Origin: Ogataea parapolymorpha DL-1
Taxonomy: Eukaryota; Ascomycota; Pichiomycetes; Pichiales; Pichiaceae
Direction: 5' to 3'
NCBI RefSeq assembly: GCF_000187245.1
Contig: NC_027864.1
Coordinates: 992,001-1,056,000, forward strand
DNA length: 64,000 nt
The notes beneath the pieces were generated by a model that had not been told where the DNA came from, made no database searches, and saw nothing but the letters and a program-made list of their open reading frames with translations. Positions 18,692-27,465 of this stretch are shown one piece after another. The position numbers were made by a program, and so were the translations under genes. The number at the start of each line of letters is the position of its first letter. Positions within the stretch are counted from its first letter, which is position 1.

Positions 18692-20413
18692 TTAAACAGC
18701 CAGTTTCTTTCCGCCCATCAATTGACTCAACAACTCTGCGCTATTTGTCTTAATGTTGTCAGCGCTGGCAGCAGGGAATAGGCCCGGAGGTGGAGGTGTA
18801 GCTGTGCTAGGCTTGTCCTGGCGCAACGCTTTCAACTTCTGCTCCTGGAGTAGCTGCTGTTGTAAAAACTGCTGTGCAGACTGTGTGCTCTGCACGGGCT
18901 GCTTGCCGCCCTGGAGTATGTTATTCGGGTATCTCTGAGGCTGTGGCTGGTAGAACTGGTGCTGTATGGAGGTCTGTGCTGGCTGTGTAGGCTGTGCTGG
19001 CTTGACGGACTCCTGTAGAGCTACCGTCTTGTAACTGTAATTTTTGCTGAATGGAACAAACAGCAGCGACTCCACGAGCCGCGACATGTGCTGCTTGTTG
19101 TCGCCCTCTGAAAGCATTGACTTTTGCATTTCGTCGGTGGAAAATAGATGGAACGAGCTCGAAACATTGGTCTTTCTCATGCTTGGCTTGATAGCGTAGG
19201 AGAACTCCTGCTGGTTGTTGAGCAGCTTGATGCAGTCGTCGATCAGCTTGTAGCAATATAACGAGTCTTCCATGACACCGGTCTCCTTGCTCTTGTCCTT
19301 TTTCTTTGTTTGCACAGAAGGAGATTTAACTGGTTTTTGCAGTATAGCATCACCAAGTGTTGGGAACGCAGACAGAGCCGCAGGCGCCGAAGAAAGATCG
19401 TTGACAGACGACGGCCCAACTCCCAGACTCGACATTTGGGACTGGGTTTGCTGCAACTTGGCCCAAGCAGCCGTTGGCGGCAGCCCAGGCAAGTTGTTCT
19501 CGTCCTCGTGGGCAGAAGACGGAGCAGGAACGGCCGACGAGGGAGCAGGACTGTGGTCCTGGTACTGGCTCGAGTCGGTGTCCGTTTGGCTCGCTGGTGG
19601 GGGGATCAGGCCGTTGACAGCGCTTCTCTCCTCAAACTTCTTGTTGATGGCCCGAGTAGACAGGTCTTTCCTGGTGTATGAGTCGGCCTCTTCTCCAGGC
19701 TCGTGCAAGAACATACAGTTAGGATTCGGACAAGGCTGGCCTCTCAGATACGACGAGCAGTACTTTGTGGTTCCGTGGGCGGCCTTGAGCACACGGCCGT
19801 CGCTGATCGACCCATCAACAGCAGCAATGCAACGTGCAGCGTCTTCTTTCCTTGCAAACGTCACGTACACTCCGTAGCCTGGGTTGGTGTGATGGGGATT
19901 ATTTGGGTTTGGGGTCCGCTTGTTGATGACAATTTTCGAGATCTTACCGTACTGGCCAAAGTACTTGTCAGAACGCAGCACTGATGGCAGCTCGTCTGCG
20001 CTGCAGGGTGGATTCAGTCCCACCACGTAGACGAGGTTCTGCTGTATGACTCTCATTCCCGCAAGATGGTGGCGTTTGGCCTGCTCGGCGTCCTTCTTCT
20101 CCTTTTCCACCTGTCTTCTCTCGCGCTTCTGCTTCTCCTTTCTGGCCTGGTTCATCTTCCACTCTTCAGGGCTCACACTCTTGTGCACGACATTCTTGTC
20201 GTCGTAGGGCCTGCGACACGCAGGACATTTCCCGTTGAGTTCTGGGTTGGTCCTGATGTTGTTGTAGCAGAACTGACACACCTGGTAGCCGCATGGACAC
20301 GGCCAGAAGTTTTTATCGGTGATGTCCATCTCTTCCACACACAGGGGACACAGATCGTCCTCCTCGTCGGGGATGAACGGGTCGTTTTTATCGTTAAATG
20401 GATCGTACAACAT
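18692..20413 (-). CDS. MOT2: CCR4-NOT E3 ubiquitin ligase Not4 (Mot2)
   Basis: 573 residues (S. cerevisiae 587). The N-terminal C4C4 RING at about 22-65 (CPLC, CPCGYQVCQFC, CPACRRPY) recruits Ubc4/5. A coiled, Lys/Arg-rich helix follows, then an RRM starting LVYVVGLNPPC, and a C3H1 zinc finger (CSSYLRGQPCPNPNCMFLH). The C-terminal half is low-complexity Gln/Pro/Ser. Not4 ubiquitylates ribosomal proteins and nascent-chain complexes and takes part in co-translational quality control and mRNA decay. The stop is 28 bp from the convergent BRL1 stop. Confidence 0.95.
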   Translation of the reverse strand: MLYDPFNDKNDPFIPDEEDDLCPLCVEEMDITDKNFWPCPCGYQVCQFCYNNIRTNPELNGKCPACRRPYDDKNVVHKSVSPEEWKMNQARKEKQKRERRQVEKEKKDAEQAKRHHLAGMRVIQQNLVYVVGLNPPCSADELPSVLRSDKYFGQYGKISKIVINKRTPNPNNPHHTNPGYGVYVTFARKEDAARCIAAVDGSISDGRVLKAAHGTTKYCSSYLRGQPCPNPNCMFLHEPGEEADSYTRKDLSTRAINKKFEERSAVNGLIPPPASQTDTDSSQYQDHSPAPSSAVPAPSSAHEDENNLPGLPPTAAWAKLQQTQSQMSSLGVGPSSVNDLSSAPAALSAFPTLGDAILQKPVKSPSVQTKKKDKSKETGVMEDSLYCYKLIDDCIKLLNNQQEFSYAIKPSMRKTNVSSSFHLFSTDEMQKSMLSEGDNKQHMSRLVESLLFVPFSKNYSYKTVALQESVKPAQPTQPAQTSIQHQFYQPQPQRYPNNILQGGKQPVQSTQSAQQFLQQQLLQEQKLKALRQDKPSTATPPPPGLFPAASADNIKTNSAELLSQLMGGKKLAV

Positions 20414-20616
20414 TTCTGGCGACAGGAGTTGCAGGGTTGTAGGATAGATGAATTGTAATCTGTGATGCTGGGTCTTCTTTTCTGTTTGCCTTTAATTCAA
20501 TTGTTTTTTTAACTTATTTTTTGCCCGTCTTCTCTGGTGGCAGCAGAAAAAATAAGATAATTCAAAATAATTGAATAATTTCAAACGTGTATCACCACAT
20601 CCAGTCCCTGCCAGCC

Positions 20617-23600
20617 ATGGAATCCCAGGTTGCCCAGCTGATCTCGCATCAGACAAACCCTGATAATTATGTGCGAGCCCGCGCCGAGCAGGAATTCGAC
20701 CAATTGGTGCGCTCCGACCCCAGCCAGGCCCTGTGCACCCTCGTCGTGGTCGGCACCTCTCCTCACCTTGATCTGGCCGTGCGACAGGGCGCACTGCTGC
20801 ACGTGAAACGGCTTGTTCCTAAGTTCTGGTCGCCGGCGTTCGACTCCTATGAGGGCCCGTCCACAATCGCCTCCACCGCGAAACAATTCGTGCGCGACGG
20901 CCTGCTTAAGCTCGTTGGCGACGCAGACTCCAAAATCCGCAACAGCGCGAGCTACGCCATCACACAGATCTCTGCGGTGGACTACCCGGACGAATGGCCC
21001 TCGTTGCTCAGCGACCTCTACGCCACCGCCACCGACAAGGCCAGCACCCCGTACCAGGTGCTTGGCTCGTTAGCTGTGCTCCAGGACCTGTTTGACGACC
21101 TCATTCCGGACGAGCAGTTTTTCGAGGGCGGCGTGTCGGTGCGCATTCTGCAGACATGCGAGATGATCCTGACCTCGGACTCGTATAACTTCCAGATCAA
21201 GGCCCAGACACTGAAGCTGCTCAAGACCGTCGTCGATATCTTCAACAGCGCCGAGGTGAGCGACCACCCGGCCCGCAAACAGTTTGTCGACCAGGTGGTG
21301 CCGCGGCTGGTGGACCTGTTTGCCGCAATGGCCGCGCAGCTGGTTGCAAACGAGGCCCTGCTACGGTCGTTGGTTATTATCAGTTTGAAGAACGAACTTT
21401 ATGGCTGTCTTAGTGCCCTAGCCAACACTTTTCCCAAACTTGTTGCGCCACACGCGCCACGGTTGCTCGACACGGCCGTCCGCGAGCTAGCTTCCATGGC
21501 TACCGTGTATGTGCCGCTATTGGCTGCCGAGGACATTGAGGCTGCCACCAACGCGCAGTTTTCGGACCTGAACGAGTTCCAGAGCGTGCACATCGAGCGT
21601 ATCGACTCGTCAGAGCTGCTGGCGACCGCCATTGCCGGCACAATCGCGTTTTTGCAGGCCCTTGCCGACCTGCCGGGCACGTTTCTGCCGGAAGCGACGG
21701 TGCACGAGCTGTGCACGCTGCTTGTCCAGCTGAACGTGCTGCCACGTGAGGCACAGGCCAGCTACGAAGCCGATTTCAACGATTTTGTCAGTGTCGAGAC
21801 GGAACTCACCATCGAAAGCGGTACCGTTGTGCGCGACGCGACAAGAGACCTGCTCGAGACAGCCAACACGGAGCTGAACGGCGCCATGGTGGCCGAGCTC
21901 GTGCAGCAGCTCACCACTCAGGTGCGTGCCGACGCGACAGACGCGACGGTCGAGAGCACGGCGTACTTGTTGATGTGTCTGTTTTCGAACGAGGCCGAGC
22001 TGCAGCCGTCGTTTGAGCCTGAAAATTTCCTCAAATTCTTGCTGCAGCTGGTTCAGGAGCAGTTCCGCCGTGCGCAGCTGCTTTCGGCCCGACTCATTAT
22101 GCTGATACCAAAGTTTCTGATGAAGTACGAGTCGTATCTCAAAGAGTACGGCGTGCGCTCGCTAGAGCAGATCTTGAGCCTGCCACTTGACGCCGACCAC
22201 GAACTCGTGGACGCGGCCGTGCTCATTGCATTCCAATACTTCAACCACTTTATTCCCTCGTCGCAGTTCAACACAGACATTCAGACCCGCCTGCTCCAGC
22301 TGGTTAAGCAGCTCATGGACTCCGCTGCCGAGGACACCAACATCATGCTCCTCGAGGCGCTCACTATCATCATCAACATAGACAATCGTGCACTCGCCAC
22401 AGACGAGGCTACGCTCATGCTCTGCATGAACCTCGGCTTCCGCGACTGCTCCAACTTCTCGCTCACAGCGTCGGCGCTGGAGTGCGTCGAGGACCTGCTC
22501 AGGGGCATCCCGGAAGAGACATACGTGGGGCTGTGCTACAAGGCGCTGCCGCCGCTGCTGAAGGTGGTTGGCGACTCCAACGGAGAGTACTCGCCGGAAC
22601 TGGATCTGGCACTACAGGTGCTGGCTGTGTTTCTAAAGGGCCCGGCGGGGCAAAACGACGCCGGCCAGGGCCCTGATGCGGTGCTCCCCGAGGACGTCTT
22701 CGTGGCCGTCTTCCCGTCCATCTGCAGCCTGATTCTCAAATGCGACGACGACGAGGTGCTGCAGTCGTCGTCTGAGGTGTTCAACGTGCTGCTCTCCAAA
22801 GGTTCGCCGCAGATCCGCGCGTACCGCGACGCTGCGTCGGGCGCAACGGGCAACGAGCTGCTGCTCAAGATCGTGTCGAAATTTCTGTCGCCAGCGATGA
22901 GCGACCGCGCCATTGTGCGGCTCGGCGACCTCATTGTGTTGCTCATTGAAAACTTCAGCACCGAGTCGTCTGTGTGGCAGCACTTCCAGGACATTCTGCA
23001 GGCGGCCACTTTGCGGCTGCTGGCCGCTAAGGAGCTGATCACGATCGAGAACCTTGTATTGATTTTCAATACGCTCACTGTCTTGCAACCGCAGCAAACC
23101 GTCGACTTCCTTGCCGGCTTTGCGGTCGACGGCCAGTCTGCGCTCGAAAAAGTGCTGCCAGTGTGGCTACAGGCGTTCGAGGTTATGCGAGGCTACGACA
23201 GGATTCTGTCCAACATCCGCGCGTTCATCGAGATCTACAAGCTGGATGACGTGCGGCTGAAACGCACGCTGGTCAACGGCGACGTGCTGCCAAACCAGGT
23301 GCCGGACGACGTGATTGTGACGCGGTCGATGGCGCGCAAAATGCCGATCCGGTACGAGCAAATTGGCGCAGACGTCAAGATCGTGCGTCTGCTGCTCAAC
23401 GAGTACAAATTCCAGGTGCGGTCGGCGCAGAAGACAGAGCAGACCGAGAAGGCACAGCCAGCCGACGACGATGACGGCTGGGAAGATCTCGACGACGTGG
23501 GCGTGCCGTCGTTCGAACAGCTGCAGCAGTACGTCCACGAGGACGAGCATACGGGCAGAACGCTTGCAGACAACCACGGCGACGAGATCCGCCAGCTGCT

Positions 23601-23715
23601 CGCCGCCTTCTTCAAAGAGTGCACGGCCAAGAACCTGTGCGGGTTCCAGGACGTGTACGCGCGGCTCGGCGACGAGGACAAGCGGTTTTTGACCGAGTAC
23701 GTAGCATTTACATAG
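20617..23715 (+). CDS. KAP114: Importin-beta family karyopherin (Kap114/importin-9 type)
   Basis: 1032 residues from the ATG at 20617; ten further codons upstream are open but begin at GTG. HEAT-repeat importin with the N-terminal importin-beta domain (NYVRARAEQEFDQL, then VRQGALLHVKRLV) and DYPDEWPSLLSDL, a block typical of the Kap114/importin-9 group. The C-terminus has the acidic DDDDGWEDLDD segment also found in that group. Kap114 imports TBP, histones H2A-H2B and other cargo. Other importins such as Nmd5 are less likely from length and the C-terminal motif. The 3' end is 20 bp from the RTF1 stop. Confidence 0.82.
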   Translation: MESQVAQLISHQTNPDNYVRARAEQEFDQLVRSDPSQALCTLVVVGTSPHLDLAVRQGALLHVKRLVPKFWSPAFDSYEGPSTIASTAKQFVRDGLLKLVGDADSKIRNSASYAITQISAVDYPDEWPSLLSDLYATATDKASTPYQVLGSLAVLQDLFDDLIPDEQFFEGGVSVRILQTCEMILTSDSYNFQIKAQTLKLLKTVVDIFNSAEVSDHPARKQFVDQVVPRLVDLFAAMAAQLVANEALLRSLVIISLKNELYGCLSALANTFPKLVAPHAPRLLDTAVRELASMATVYVPLLAAEDIEAATNAQFSDLNEFQSVHIERIDSSELLATAIAGTIAFLQALADLPGTFLPEATVHELCTLLVQLNVLPREAQASYEADFNDFVSVETELTIESGTVVRDATRDLLETANTELNGAMVAELVQQLTTQVRADATDATVESTAYLLMCLFSNEAELQPSFEPENFLKFLLQLVQEQFRRAQLLSARLIMLIPKFLMKYESYLKEYGVRSLEQILSLPLDADHELVDAAVLIAFQYFNHFIPSSQFNTDIQTRLLQLVKQLMDSAAEDTNIMLLEALTIIINIDNRALATDEATLMLCMNLGFRDCSNFSLTASALECVEDLLRGIPEETYVGLCYKALPPLLKVVGDSNGEYSPELDLALQVLAVFLKGPAGQNDAGQGPDAVLPEDVFVAVFPSICSLILKCDDDEVLQSSSEVFNVLLSKGSPQIRAYRDAASGATGNELLLKIVSKFLSPAMSDRAIVRLGDLIVLLIENFSTESSVWQHFQDILQAATLRLLAAKELITIENLVLIFNTLTVLQPQQTVDFLAGFAVDGQSALEKVLPVWLQAFEVMRGYDRILSNIRAFIEIYKLDDVRLKRTLVNGDVLPNQVPDDVIVTRSMARKMPIRYEQIGADVKIVRLLLNEYKFQVRSAQKTEQTEKAQPADDDDGWEDLDDVGVPSFEQLQQYVHEDEHTGRTLADNHGDEIRQLLAAFFKECTAKNLCGFQDVYARLGDEDKRFLTEYVAFT

Positions 23716-23735
23716 GCATTGCTAATATTACACCA

Positions 23736-25283
23736 CTATATCTGCAGCTGGACGTCGAAGTCGATCGTCCCAATAACCGCATCGACGCCGTCCCTGATGA
23801 ACTGGCACTTGAGCGGCGACTCTTCGCGGTGCTCCGTGTGCTCCGGCACCGGCTGCTCCTCGCCGGCCATCTCCTTCTGCGCAGACTGTGCAGATGAGTA
23901 GAAGATCTTTGGGTTGGTGCGCAGCCGCGAGAACGGGTCGTTGAAGTTGTTGTTCAAAATCTGTTTCTGGCGGTGCTCCACGTTCAGCTTCTCGGCCCGG
24001 CGAATGGCCGTCTCGTTGCTCTTCTTGTTGCGCAGGTTGATCTGGTCCATTCTGCTCAACTCGTTGTGTCCCGCATGCACGTACTTGCCCAGCTCGTCGA
24101 TCTGCTTCGTCAACGTCTCGACACGAGCCTCGTCCTGTTGCTCCACAGCCACCTGCAGCTCCTCCCGCAGCCGGGCCAGCCGTTTAACTCTATTGCCCGA
24201 GTCCATCGCCGCCACAGAGATGGCCTCCTTTCTGGCCACCATCTTGTTGATGTCCTCGTCCGTCAATTTTCTCGTCGACATGTCCCGTAGCTCGCGGAAT
24301 TTTGCGTCCACCTGGCCCACAGACGGCAGCTCCAGTCCAGACTCCTCCAGCCGTCTCCGGTACGCCTCAAACTCAGACGGGCTAAATGGAGAGTCCGAGA
24401 TGCACGCCATATCAATCAGCTTCTTCGACTCGCCCTGAGACACCAGCAAGTACACATCGCACGGCTTGTTCAGCAGCCGGTACGGTTTTCCACCGCGTTT
24501 CACCTCCTCGACTCGCGCAATCCTGTACTGCGGCTGTCCCGTCTCCCGAGACACCCCAATGTTCACACGCACGTATGTGTTGCGGATAACCTCGTCAAAC
24601 TCGTCCCGGAACATGAACCGCGACAATATCGTCCGACTAGCACGCACCTTGGCGTTCAGGTCCTTCAACGTCGCGTCCTGGTAGTACTTGTCGTCATAAT
24701 CGCTGGTGGTGTGCTTTTTGCGACGCGTGTCTGTGTCGTCGATGTCGTAATCCTCCTCGTACATTTCCTCGTCCTCAGAGCCCTCCTGCTCGTCTGCCAG
24801 CTCGTTAGCGTCCACATCATCCTCGTCAGAGTCGTATGCCCTGCTTTCCTTTCTGTTCTTCCTTTCTCTCTGTTTTTTCAGCTCAGACAGCTTGCTCGTC
24901 CGCAAAGACTTGCCCGTTGTCCGCGATGCCTTGATAGCACTGCTCTCCGCCTTGCTCTGCCGCGCCCTCAGGGCTAGGAACCGTCTTTCCCTGTACTTTT
25001 CGCGCTCCTGCTCACGGTCGTAGATGATCTGTTCCCTCGTCACCTCGTCCATCGCCAGCAACTCCGCCTTGTCGGCATCGTCTTTATACTTGCCTTCAAG
25101 CGGGTACGGGTCCTGCTCGCCATACTCGTCGTCGTCGTTGTCCTGCTCGCCCTCCGACTCGTCGATTTTGCGCTTGAGGCCGCCCGCACGCTTCGTGGTC
25201 TGGATTTCCGGCTCGTAGTCGCTCTCGTCTCCCTCCGAACCGATTCCAGCAAGCGCTAACAAATCGTCATCGCTGTCACTCAT
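23736..25283 (-). CDS. RTF1: Paf1 complex subunit Rtf1
   Basis: 515 residues. It opens with the very acidic MSDSDDDLLALAG stretch, followed by charged regions that include the histone-modification segment needed for H2B ubiquitylation, and then the Plus3 domain (from about LKDLNAKVRASRTILSRF, with TYVRVNIGVSRETGQPQYRIARV) that binds phosphorylated Spt5. The C-terminal part is coiled and carries the Paf1-complex attachment region. Rtf1 couples RNA polymerase II elongation to H3K4 and H2B marking. SHG1, a subunit of the H3K4 methyltransferase complex, lies about 6 kb downstream in the same window; the linkage is probably incidental. Confidence 0.95.
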   Translation of the reverse strand: MSDSDDDLLALAGIGSEGDESDYEPEIQTTKRAGGLKRKIDESEGEQDNDDDEYGEQDPYPLEGKYKDDADKAELLAMDEVTREQIIYDREQEREKYRERRFLALRARQSKAESSAIKASRTTGKSLRTSKLSELKKQRERKNRKESRAYDSDEDDVDANELADEQEGSEDEEMYEEDYDIDDTDTRRKKHTTSDYDDKYYQDATLKDLNAKVRASRTILSRFMFRDEFDEVIRNTYVRVNIGVSRETGQPQYRIARVEEVKRGGKPYRLLNKPCDVYLLVSQGESKKLIDMACISDSPFSPSEFEAYRRRLEESGLELPSVGQVDAKFRELRDMSTRKLTDEDINKMVARKEAISVAAMDSGNRVKRLARLREELQVAVEQQDEARVETLTKQIDELGKYVHAGHNELSRMDQINLRNKKSNETAIRRAEKLNVEHRQKQILNNNFNDPFSRLRTNPKIFYSSAQSAQKEMAGEEQPVPEHTEHREESPLKCQFIRDGVDAVIGTIDFDVQLQI

Positions 25284-25360
25284 GGCAAATAAAACAATAT
25301 AATAATTTATTCAATTATTCACCTTTACCCGGCCAGCTGAACACAGCCGTGGAAAAATAA

Positions 25361-25380
25361 ATTTAAATAAATTTAAATAA
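25361..25380. repeat. AT-rich tandem repeat in RTF1/RMD8 divergent promoter
   Basis: Two exact copies of ATTTAAATAA lie next to each other, with partial copies on both sides, 18 bp before the RMD8 ATG. This is a poly(dA:dT)-like, probably nucleosome-excluding segment in a 114-bp bidirectional promoter. Confidence 0.6.
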
Positions 25381-25397
25381 ATCACCCATCGCTAGCC

Positions 25398-27452
25398 ATG
25401 GCCTCGCACCGTCCTAATTCCGACGCGTCCGATAGAAACGAGGAGCTGCTTGCCCCGCAGCGACAGCGCTCGTCCACGGCCAAGCGATCGCCCTCGATCC
25501 TCGTCACGGACTCGAGAAAAAGCCAGATAAAGGCGCCTTTTGCAGGCCACAAACAGGAACGAATCAAGAAATCGGGCCATCCAGAGCGCACTGGCCCGCC
25601 CTCGTGGGTCCGGCCGTCTTCCAAGCTGCGTCGCACGCCGTCAGCTTCCAAGTTCAGCGACATCTCTGTCTCCAACATCATTTCCAACATCAGCGACATT
25701 CCGTCCTCCAGACAGCGTGAATTACCCCGGTACATGTCGCCGAACGCGCAGTACATCACCAATCTGTCGCGGTCGGGCCCGCGGATGGTTCCACAGTACT
25801 ACAGAACGCTGCCCACCCGAACGTCTAAGACCTCGCAGAAACTCGTGCTGATCCCGGACCACGACCAGGTGCCGTACTCTGTTGACGGCGACGAAGCGTC
25901 GCTGCTTCGCGGCCAGGACATTGGCGAGGAGACCACCACGGATAACATTTTCAACAGCAGCCACGTGCGGACGCGCGCAGAAAAACTGTCCAAGGAGCAA
26001 AGAGCCAACGTCTATCCCCGGGTGACGGCATACCTGATTGCAGAAGGGTTCAATCTCAAGCTCACGAGCAAGTTCCTATCAAAACACCACATGGTGTCGC
26101 CGCGGATGTACGACGAGGCGCTGTATGTGGCGTATTCGTTGCCTCTTCTGCCAGGAGAAAACGGCTACCGTGTGCAGTCCAACAACTCGGCCAAGATGCA
26201 GCACGGAAACCAGCTGATGGAGAATTTCATCGACAAGTCGGAGCAGCGGGACCACCACTACGAGTTTTACTCGGGCCAGGACGGCGATCTGGACAGTGTG
26301 AGCTCGCCCAAGATGAGTCCTGCCGGGAGCCTTGTGGACGAGGAGCTGGCTGCGCAGCAGCACAATAGCGAGTTCGACCCATCGGAGCCGCAGTTTTTTG
26401 TGAGCACAAGCCCGACGGACAGCATGCTCGAGGAGGAGGAGGTACGCGAGAGCGACAGCAGCCCAGACGAGCGGAAACGGGAGGAGGAGGCCGCGGTGGA
26501 GGCCAGTTCGGCCATCGATGACACCGAAAGCGATGCCGGGCCGGGCGCAGGCGTCGAGAAAAGACGATCGTCGTCGGGTTCGTACAAGAAGAAATCGTAC
26601 TCGCACCTCCCGGACCTGACTAAACACGCAGAAATGTTCATTCTGGACTACGGCGTGGTGGTGTTCTGGAACTTTTCCGAGATCCACGAGAAAAACATCT
26701 TGGCAGACCTGGTGTTTGCCAAGATCCAGCCTGGCGAGTTCGACTTGGACGATGACGACGACGACGACCATGTCTTCTCTAATTACTTGGCAGCCAGCGC
26801 CAGCCGCGAGGAGCCGTCTTCTGCCCCTCCCCAGGCGCTCACGTTCATCGTAAAGCCGGTTCCGGAACACGATATCGAGACGGAAGAGTTCCAATTCGAG
26901 TACATCAGCGACATTCCGACGCCGCGCATCTACAACGACATGATCACGCTTAAGTCTGGCGACCATCTGATCAAGCTGACCATTTCCCACGCAATCGCAC
27001 AGTCTACCAAACTGTCCATGTTTGAGAGCAAGATGAGCAACATCCTCAACTCGATTTCGCGGCTACCGAAGGCACTAGCGCTCACGGGCAAGCTCCAGAA
27101 CTACACACGGCAGAAACTGCTCATCAAGACAGGTAAACTGTTCCAGCTGCGCAACGAGGTTAACCTCTCATCTAACGTTCTGGACAAACCGGAGTACTTC
27201 TGGACGATCGAGCCCGGTCTGGACCCGCTCTACTCGGCCATCCGCGAGTACCTGGAGATCGACCAGCGCGTCGAGGTGATCAACGACCGGTGCAAGGTGT
27301 TCCTCGATTTCTTCGACATCGTGGCCGACTCGCTGGCAGAGCGTACGATGACGAAGATCACCATGATTCTGATCATCGCGATCGGCCTCAGCGTGCTGGT
27401 GTCCATGATCGAGATCCTGATCCGCTACCTCATCATACATAGGTTGGAGTAG
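25398..27452 (+). CDS. RMD8: DUF155/RMD1-family membrane protein (Rmd8)
   Basis: 684 residues (S. cerevisiae Rmd8 662). A basic, Ser-rich disordered N-terminus leads to a conserved RTSKTSQKLVLIPD block, then two halves of the DUF155 domain separated by an acidic low-complexity insert (about 290-410): RANVYPRVTAYLIAEGFN and later MFILDYGVVVFWNFSE. A C-terminal hydrophobic segment (ITMILIIAIGLSVLVSMIEILI) is a membrane anchor. RMD8 was named for a role in sporulation; its biochemical function is unknown. The RMD1 paralogue family includes mitochondrial and cytosolic members. Its stop is 13 bp from the GUS1 stop. Confidence 0.88.
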   Translation: MASHRPNSDASDRNEELLAPQRQRSSTAKRSPSILVTDSRKSQIKAPFAGHKQERIKKSGHPERTGPPSWVRPSSKLRRTPSASKFSDISVSNIISNISDIPSSRQRELPRYMSPNAQYITNLSRSGPRMVPQYYRTLPTRTSKTSQKLVLIPDHDQVPYSVDGDEASLLRGQDIGEETTTDNIFNSSHVRTRAEKLSKEQRANVYPRVTAYLIAEGFNLKLTSKFLSKHHMVSPRMYDEALYVAYSLPLLPGENGYRVQSNNSAKMQHGNQLMENFIDKSEQRDHHYEFYSGQDGDLDSVSSPKMSPAGSLVDEELAAQQHNSEFDPSEPQFFVSTSPTDSMLEEEEVRESDSSPDERKREEEAAVEASSAIDDTESDAGPGAGVEKRRSSSGSYKKKSYSHLPDLTKHAEMFILDYGVVVFWNFSEIHEKNILADLVFAKIQPGEFDLDDDDDDDHVFSNYLAASASREEPSSAPPQALTFIVKPVPEHDIETEEFQFEYISDIPTPRIYNDMITLKSGDHLIKLTISHAIAQSTKLSMFESKMSNILNSISRLPKALALTGKLQNYTRQKLLIKTGKLFQLRNEVNLSSNVLDKPEYFWTIEPGLDPLYSAIREYLEIDQRVEVINDRCKVFLDFFDIVADSLAERTMTKITMILIIAIGLSVLVSMIEILIRYLIIHRLE

Positions 27453-27465
27453 TCATTAATTCTAT

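Noticed and set aside
20587..20616. Ten-codon N-terminal extension of KAP114
   Set aside because: It would begin at GTG; the ATG at 20617 gives the usual importin start.
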